NCBI GenBank assembly: GCA_964483785.1
Contig: CAZACW010000055.1
Span: forward strand, 1-15,838
DNA: 15,838 nt
Direction of reading: 5' to 3'
Source of the DNA: JABDGZ01 sp964483785
Lineage (GTDB): Bacteria > Omnitrophota > Gorgyraeia > Zapsychrales > Fredricksoniimonadaceae
Shown here piece by piece: positions 12,049 to 15,838 of the stretch. Each line of letters starts with the position of its first letter. The stretch's first letter is position 1. The notes beneath the pieces were generated by a model. The model was not told the origin of the DNA. It saw only the letters and a program-made list of their open reading frames with translations, and searched no databases. A program made the position numbers and the translations under genes.

Positions 12049-14688
12049 TTATTTTTCAACCATGGGCAGGGTGATGGTCACCATGAAGCCTTGCGGGGAG
12101 AGGTTTTCCGCCTCAACCTCGCCGTCATTCAACTGCACAAAACGCCGGGCAATGGACAAGCCCAGACCCAGACCGCCGGTCTTGGTCTTGGAGCCGCGGT
12201 AAAATTTGTCAAAAATCTTGGCCAGGGTCTCCTTGGGGATCCCCTCGCCCTGGTCGATGACGCTGATCCTGATTTTCTGGTCAATGATGCGCACATGGAT
12301 ATCTATGTCCTTGCCTTCAGGACCGTGCACCAGGGCATTATGCACGATGTTCTTCAAGGACTGCGTGATCATGTAAAAGTCGGCGTTCACATATAAGGGG
12401 CCCTGCGGCATGTCCACGTGGATCCGCTGCTCGTCCGCCTGGGTCGCAACGAGCTTGAGCGCCTGGGAAAGGATGTCCTTGACCTCGCACCAGGAAAAAT
12501 TGGGCCTCAAATTGCCGGTGTCGAGCTTCGTCAAGTCCAGAACAGCATCGACCCCGCCGGAAAGGCGCAGACAGGCCAGGCGGCATTCTTCCAACAGGTC
12601 CATGGCGTCCTTGGGCCACTGATGGTACAGGACCAGGGCATCCAGATATCCTGAGATGATCGTAAGCGGAGTTTTTAACTCATGAGAAAGATTGTCCAAC
12701 AGCGCGCTCTGCAGGTTCTGCGTGTCTTCCCTCATTTTAGCTTCATGGGAAATTTTAAGCAATTGGTCTTTTTCCAGCATGACGGTCATCAGGGCCGTGA
12801 AAGATTCCAGCAAGGTCCGCTGGGCCAGATCCAGGGGCCTCTCATTCAACAGCTCGATGACCAAGACCGCCCTGACTAATCCCGCGGAGGCCAGCGGCAG
12901 GTACATCAAGGGCTGGTCCGGCAGGGTGTCGCTGAATTTGCCGGCGGCCTTTTTATTGGCCACCACCCACTGCACCGTGCCTTTTTGATTGTCCGTCATC
13001 TCAATGGCATCGCCGATGGGTCTGTCAAAAGCAGGCTGTTCATTTTCATCCGCCATCAGCACGCAGCTTTTGGATTGGCAGAGCATGTTGATCTGGCCCG
13101 TGGCCACCCGCATGGCCTGGGCAATGTCCGTGCTCAGGGCCAGGGCCCGGGTCAATTCATACAAGGACTCCGACCTTAAACGCTGTTTCTGCTCGATTTC
13201 TTTTTGCCGACGGAGTTTCGAGGTGACAAAGCCCATCATCAGGGCCGTGATGAAGAACATCCCCAAAAGCCCCATGTCATAGCTGTTGCGGAAACTGAAG
13301 GTGTATTTGGGCGGCAAAAAAAGAAAATCCCAGGCCAGGGCGCTTAAGGCCGCCAGCATGAAGGCCGCGCTCCTGCCTAAAAAACTGCCGCTTAAGACCA
13401 CGGTGAGCAAATACATCAAGCCCGTGGATTGGTAGCCGGCCCAGGCTTTCAAAGGAATGTTCACGAGGGTGGCGATGGCAAACATCAAAAAGCTCAGGCC
13501 GAATTCCCTGGGCCTGATCTTGGAGAGGAATTTTTTCGGCTTTTCGGGAAAATTCTTGTCCGCCGAGGACATGCGCACCATGTGCACGTCGATCTGGCCG
13601 CTTAACGACACCAGCCGGTCGGCCAGGGTGGGTATGCCGAGAAATTTCTGCCAGCCTTTTTCCAGGGACTTGCCCACGATGATCTGGGTGACATTTTCCT
13701 TGTTGGCCACGTCCACAATCACCTGGGCCAGGTCATCCCCGACCTGATGGATGATTTCCGCCCCCAATTGCCGGGCCAGGGTCAAATTCTTCATCAGGCG
13801 CTCTTTATGCTCTTCGGTCAGCTGGGCCGATCCTTCCACGTGCAGGGCGATCCAGGAGGCATCCAGCATCCCTGCCCAGCGTCGGGTCATGCGGATGAGC
13901 GATTCGGAAAAAGGCGTGATCCCGACAGCCACCAGGATGCGCTCCCCGCTTTTGGTGGGGCCGGAAAGGCCCTTGGCCGACATCAAGGAGCGCAGGTTGC
14001 GGTTGACATGGGCCGTGGTCAGGCGCAGGGCCATTTCCCGCAGGGCGGTCAGGTTTTCCGTCCTGAAAAAATTGGTGGCCGCGGTCTTGGCCTGGTCAGG
14101 GATATAGACCTTGCCCTCGGCCATGCGCTGCAGCAGGGCCTGGGGCGATAAATCGACGAGGGTGATTTCCGAGGCCTCATCCAGGATGGTGTCAGGCACT
14201 GTTTCTCCGACGGCCACGCGGGTCACGGCCAGGATGTCTTCCCGGCGGCTGTCCACGTGCTGGACGTTGAGGGTGGTGAACACATCGATGTCCGCGGCCA
14301 AAATTTCCAGGACATCCTGGTAGCGTTTGGGGTGGCGGCTGCCCGGCGCGTTGGTATGGGCCAGTTCATCGACGAGCACCAGCTGGGGCCGGCGCCGCAG
14401 GATCTCATCGATGTCCATTTCCTCAAGGGTGATGCCGCGGTAATTGATTTTCTTTAAAGGGACCTGCTCCAGGCCCTCGATCAGGGCCTGGGTCTCGGCG
14501 CGGCCGTGGGTCATGACCACCCCCACCAGGACCCGGAAGCCTTCGTTCTGGCGCTGGCGCGCCTCCTGGAGCATGGCATAGGTCTTGCCCACGCCCGGGC
14601 ACATGCCGAAAAAAATCTTCAGTTTGCCGCGGTGGTCCTCTTCCGCTTTGACGCGGGCCAGGATGGCGTCCGGATCAGGTCGTTCCAT
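12049..14688 (-). CDS. kdpD: Osmosensitive potassium channel sensor histidine kinase KdpD
   Basis: An 879-aa membrane kinase that in other bacteria senses potassium limitation or turgor and phosphorylates KdpE. The KdpD N-terminal domain (about 20-230) has Walker A GMCPGVGKT (28-36), LVDELAHTNAPGSRHPKRYQD and TTLNVQHVDS. It is followed by a USP-like domain (about 248-372), four membrane helices (about 397-490), a GAF-like region (about 510-640), HisKA with LLDNLSHELKTPLTIISGY (His669) and HATPase_c with NIVHNALVHGPEG, DQGEGI and GLGLGLSIARRF. Length and layout match canonical KdpD. It follows kdpC by 75 bp. No kdpE follows; the next gene is a beta-propeller protein, so the cognate regulator must be elsewhere or be another regulator. 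No clear ribosome site precedes the ATG. Confidence 0.96.
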   Translation of the reverse strand: MERPDPDAILARVKAEEDHRGKLKIFFGMCPGVGKTYAMLQEARQRQNEGFRVLVGVVMTHGRAETQALIEGLEQVPLKKINYRGITLEEMDIDEILRRRPQLVLVDELAHTNAPGSRHPKRYQDVLEILAADIDVFTTLNVQHVDSRREDILAVTRVAVGETVPDTILDEASEITLVDLSPQALLQRMAEGKVYIPDQAKTAATNFFRTENLTALREMALRLTTAHVNRNLRSLMSAKGLSGPTKSGERILVAVGITPFSESLIRMTRRWAGMLDASWIALHVEGSAQLTEEHKERLMKNLTLARQLGAEIIHQVGDDLAQVIVDVANKENVTQIIVGKSLEKGWQKFLGIPTLADRLVSLSGQIDVHMVRMSSADKNFPEKPKKFLSKIRPREFGLSFLMFAIATLVNIPLKAWAGYQSTGLMYLLTVVLSGSFLGRSAAFMLAALSALAWDFLFLPPKYTFSFRNSYDMGLLGMFFITALMMGFVTSKLRRQKEIEQKQRLRSESLYELTRALALSTDIAQAMRVATGQINMLCQSKSCVLMADENEQPAFDRPIGDAIEMTDNQKGTVQWVVANKKAAGKFSDTLPDQPLMYLPLASAGLVRAVLVIELLNERPLDLAQRTLLESFTALMTVMLEKDQLLKISHEAKMREDTQNLQSALLDNLSHELKTPLTIISGYLDALVLYHQWPKDAMDLLEECRLACLRLSGGVDAVLDLTKLDTGNLRPNFSWCEVKDILSQALKLVATQADEQRIHVDMPQGPLYVNADFYMITQSLKNIVHNALVHGPEGKDIDIHVRIIDQKIRISVIDQGEGIPKETLAKIFDKFYRGSKTKTGGLGLGLSIARRFVQLNDGEVEAENLSPQGFMVTITLPMVEK

Positions 14689-14763
14689 ATTTTATATCAT
14701 ACTCACAGCAAGAACCTTGGCGAGCAGTTTTTAAACCATTGCCGCGCCAGGAACAGGGAATAT

Positions 14764-15339
14764 TTATTTTTTAATCTCATCCAGGGCCCTATTGACTTGC
14801 AAAACGTTGACGACAGGCTCGCCCAAGAGGCCCAGGAAACGGCCCTGGGTATGCCGCTCCATGATCTCCTGGACGGTCTCAGGTTTTAATTGCCTGGCCC
14901 TGGCCACCCGGGCCAGCTGATAACGCGCGGCAGCCAGGCTGATATGGGGATCCAGACCGCTGGCGGATGAGGTGACCAAATCCACGGGAATAGGCTCTTG
15001 GTTCGCGGGGTCCGCCGCCTTTAAGGCGGCGATTCTCCCCTTGACTTCCTCCAACAAGGCAGGATTTAAAGGCCCTAAATTGGAACCCGCCGAGGACGAA
15101 GCGTTATACGCAGGGCTGGTCGCGGAAATCCTGCCCCAGAAATAGCGGGGATCATCGAAATTCTGGCCGATCAGCGCCGAGCCTGCCACCCGGCCTTCCT
15201 GAGTATAGATCAGGGAACCTTCGGCTTGCTGGGGAAACAGGACCCGGGCCATGCCGGTTGTGATCAACGGATACAGAATGCCGGTGAGGACCGTGAACAC
15301 ACCAAACGCAACGAGTGCTGGTCTAAGTTGAGCTAACAT
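14764..15339 (-). CDS. kdpC: Potassium-transporting ATPase subunit KdpC
   Basis: A 191-aa single-span subunit of the KdpFABC potassium pump. The N-terminal helix (about 8-30, LVAFGVFTVLTGILYPLITTG) is followed by the family signatures GSALIGQNFDDPRYFWGRISATSPAYNA, SNLGPLNPAL, PVDLVTSSASGLDPHISLAAARYQ and LGLLGEPVVNVLQVNRALD. Length is normal. The ATG lies 4 bp after the kdpB TAA, as expected in a kdpBC operon, and there is no strong independent ribosome site, which suggests coupling to kdpB translation. If kdpB is truly broken, KdpC would lack its partner. Confidence 0.96.
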   Translation of the reverse strand: MLAQLRPALVAFGVFTVLTGILYPLITTGMARVLFPQQAEGSLIYTQEGRVAGSALIGQNFDDPRYFWGRISATSPAYNASSSAGSNLGPLNPALLEEVKGRIAALKAADPANQEPIPVDLVTSSASGLDPHISLAAARYQLARVARARQLKPETVQEIMERHTQGRFLGLLGEPVVNVLQVNRALDEIKK

Positions 15340-15343
15340 AGGT

Positions 15344-15838
15344 TTATACCCAATGCAAGGCCGCTAAAATGATGTCGATCAGTTTTATGCCGATAAACGG
15401 CGTGATCAGGCCGCCCAAGCCGTAAATCAATAAATTGTCCCGCAACAGGCGGGTGGCAGCGACGGGCCGGTAAGGCACGCCAAAGAGGGACAAGGGAATC
15501 AAACAGATGATGATCAGCGCATTGAAAATCACCGCCGAGAGTATGGCGCTTTCCGGCGTGGCCAGATGCATGATGTTAAGGGCCCCCAGCGCCGGATAGG
15601 TGCCCACAAAGGCCGCGGGGATGATGGCAAAATATTTGGACACATCATTGGCGATGCTGAAGGTGGTCAGGGCGCCGCGCGTGATTAAAAGCTGTTTGCC
15701 GATTTTCACCACCTCAATGAGCTAGGTGGGATTGGAATCCAAATCCACCATGTTGCCGGCTTCCTTGGCCGCCTGGGTGCCGGTGTTCATGGCCACGGCG
15801 ACATCCGCCTGGGCCAGGGCCGGCGCGTCATTGGTGCC
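15344..15838 (-). pseudogene. kdpB: KdpB (P-type ATPase subunit) C-terminal region interrupted by an in-frame TAG; 5' end beyond window
   Basis: The catalytic subunit of the Kdp pump. From the right edge the frame reads GTNDAPALAQADVAVAMNTG (hinge motif of P-type ATPases), then AKEAGNMVDLDSNPT, and then TAG at 15724-15722. It resumes in the same frame with LIEVVKIGKQLLITRGALTT and the last transmembrane helices to TAA at 15344. In KdpB the residue after DSNPT is normally Lys, so AAG to TAG is a single-base change. The rest of the C-terminus is intact, without further damage. Either the gene is recently inactivated, the base is a sequencing error, or the codon is read through. Only the last 164 codons plus the stop are visible. 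kdpA would lie further right. Confidence 0.85.

Noticed and set aside
14689..14763. A small gene or riboswitch between kdpC and kdpD
   Set aside because: Only 75 bp, with stops in all useful frames on the minus strand and no strong hairpin; it appears to be plain spacer.
15323..15343. CTAAGTT-like 10-bp spaced repeat similar to that at 4403-4419
   Set aside because: It lies within the first codons of kdpC, the second copy is imperfect (CTAACAT), and a promoter there is not needed in a kdpBC operon.
15722..15724. Pyrrolysine or other programmed UAG decoding in kdpB
   Set aside because: The normal residue is an ordinary conserved Lys outside any catalytic site, and TAG ends another gene here; simple mutation or error is more likely.
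1..15838. CRISPR array, tRNA, rRNA, prophage or integrase
   Set aside because: No spaced direct repeats of CRISPR size, no cloverleaf-like sequence and no recombinase motifs were noticed on either strand.

Overview
The window looks like a chromosomal segment of a Gram-negative bacterium of moderate GC. This is supported by a lipobox lipoprotein, an RND/MMPL transporter, Kdp potassium uptake and several signal peptides with periplasmic-type cargo. The mix of a DUF3568 lipoprotein, a DUF892 protein, a GT20 trehalose-6-phosphate synthase and unusual secreted proteins would fit a candidate phylum such as Omnitrophota, or a deltaproteobacterial or Nitrospirota-like lineage. That placement is inference only. 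Nearly every gene is on the minus strand; the exception is the RND transporter at 5635-7836.

Layout, read right to left in the direction of most transcription. First comes the end of a kdp operon: kdpB (entering from the right edge and carrying an in-frame TAG), kdpC and kdpD. These are followed by a secreted beta-propeller-like protein, a four-repeat membrane protein and a Rho-like ATPase that lacks the RNA-binding N-terminal half. Next is a small operon at 9227-7828 encoding a 45-aa acidic peptide, a secreted beta-rich protein, a 55-aa putative lipoprotein and a glycine/tyrosine-rich surface protein with a frameshift near its 3' end. It converges on the RND transporter. Divergent from the transporter are a DUF892 (YciF-like) ferritin-fold protein and a Ser/Thr/Asn-rich secreted peptide. 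Then come an OmpR/PhoB-type response regulator and its histidine kinase. The last operon encodes a DUF3568 lipoprotein, a polytopic membrane protein and trehalose-6-phosphate synthase, which runs off the left edge.

The most interesting signal is regulatory. Three separate operons (starting at 2114, 5561 and 9227) are each preceded by three 11-bp direct repeats of consensus TTTCATCTTNN, read on the minus strand. In all three the last repeat lies exactly 6 bp before a TAnnnT -10 hexamer. This is the geometry of a PhoB-class activator box. It suggests one OmpR/PhoB-family regulator, possibly the one encoded here or a PhoB encoded elsewhere, switches on a local stress/envelope regulon: trehalose synthesis, ferritin-like protein and secreted proteins. 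With Kdp nearby, the whole region has an osmotic or envelope-stress flavour.

A second layer is a 29-bp near-perfect palindrome present three times. Two copies form 34-bp terminal inverted repeats bounding an exactly 200-bp segment between the small secreted peptide gene and the response regulator. The third sits right after the kdpD stop. This resembles REP/BIME elements. Two gene disruptions (the kdpB amber codon and the frameshift at about 7966) may be real decay or assembly errors. I saw no tRNA, rRNA, CRISPR array, integrase or intact insertion sequence.
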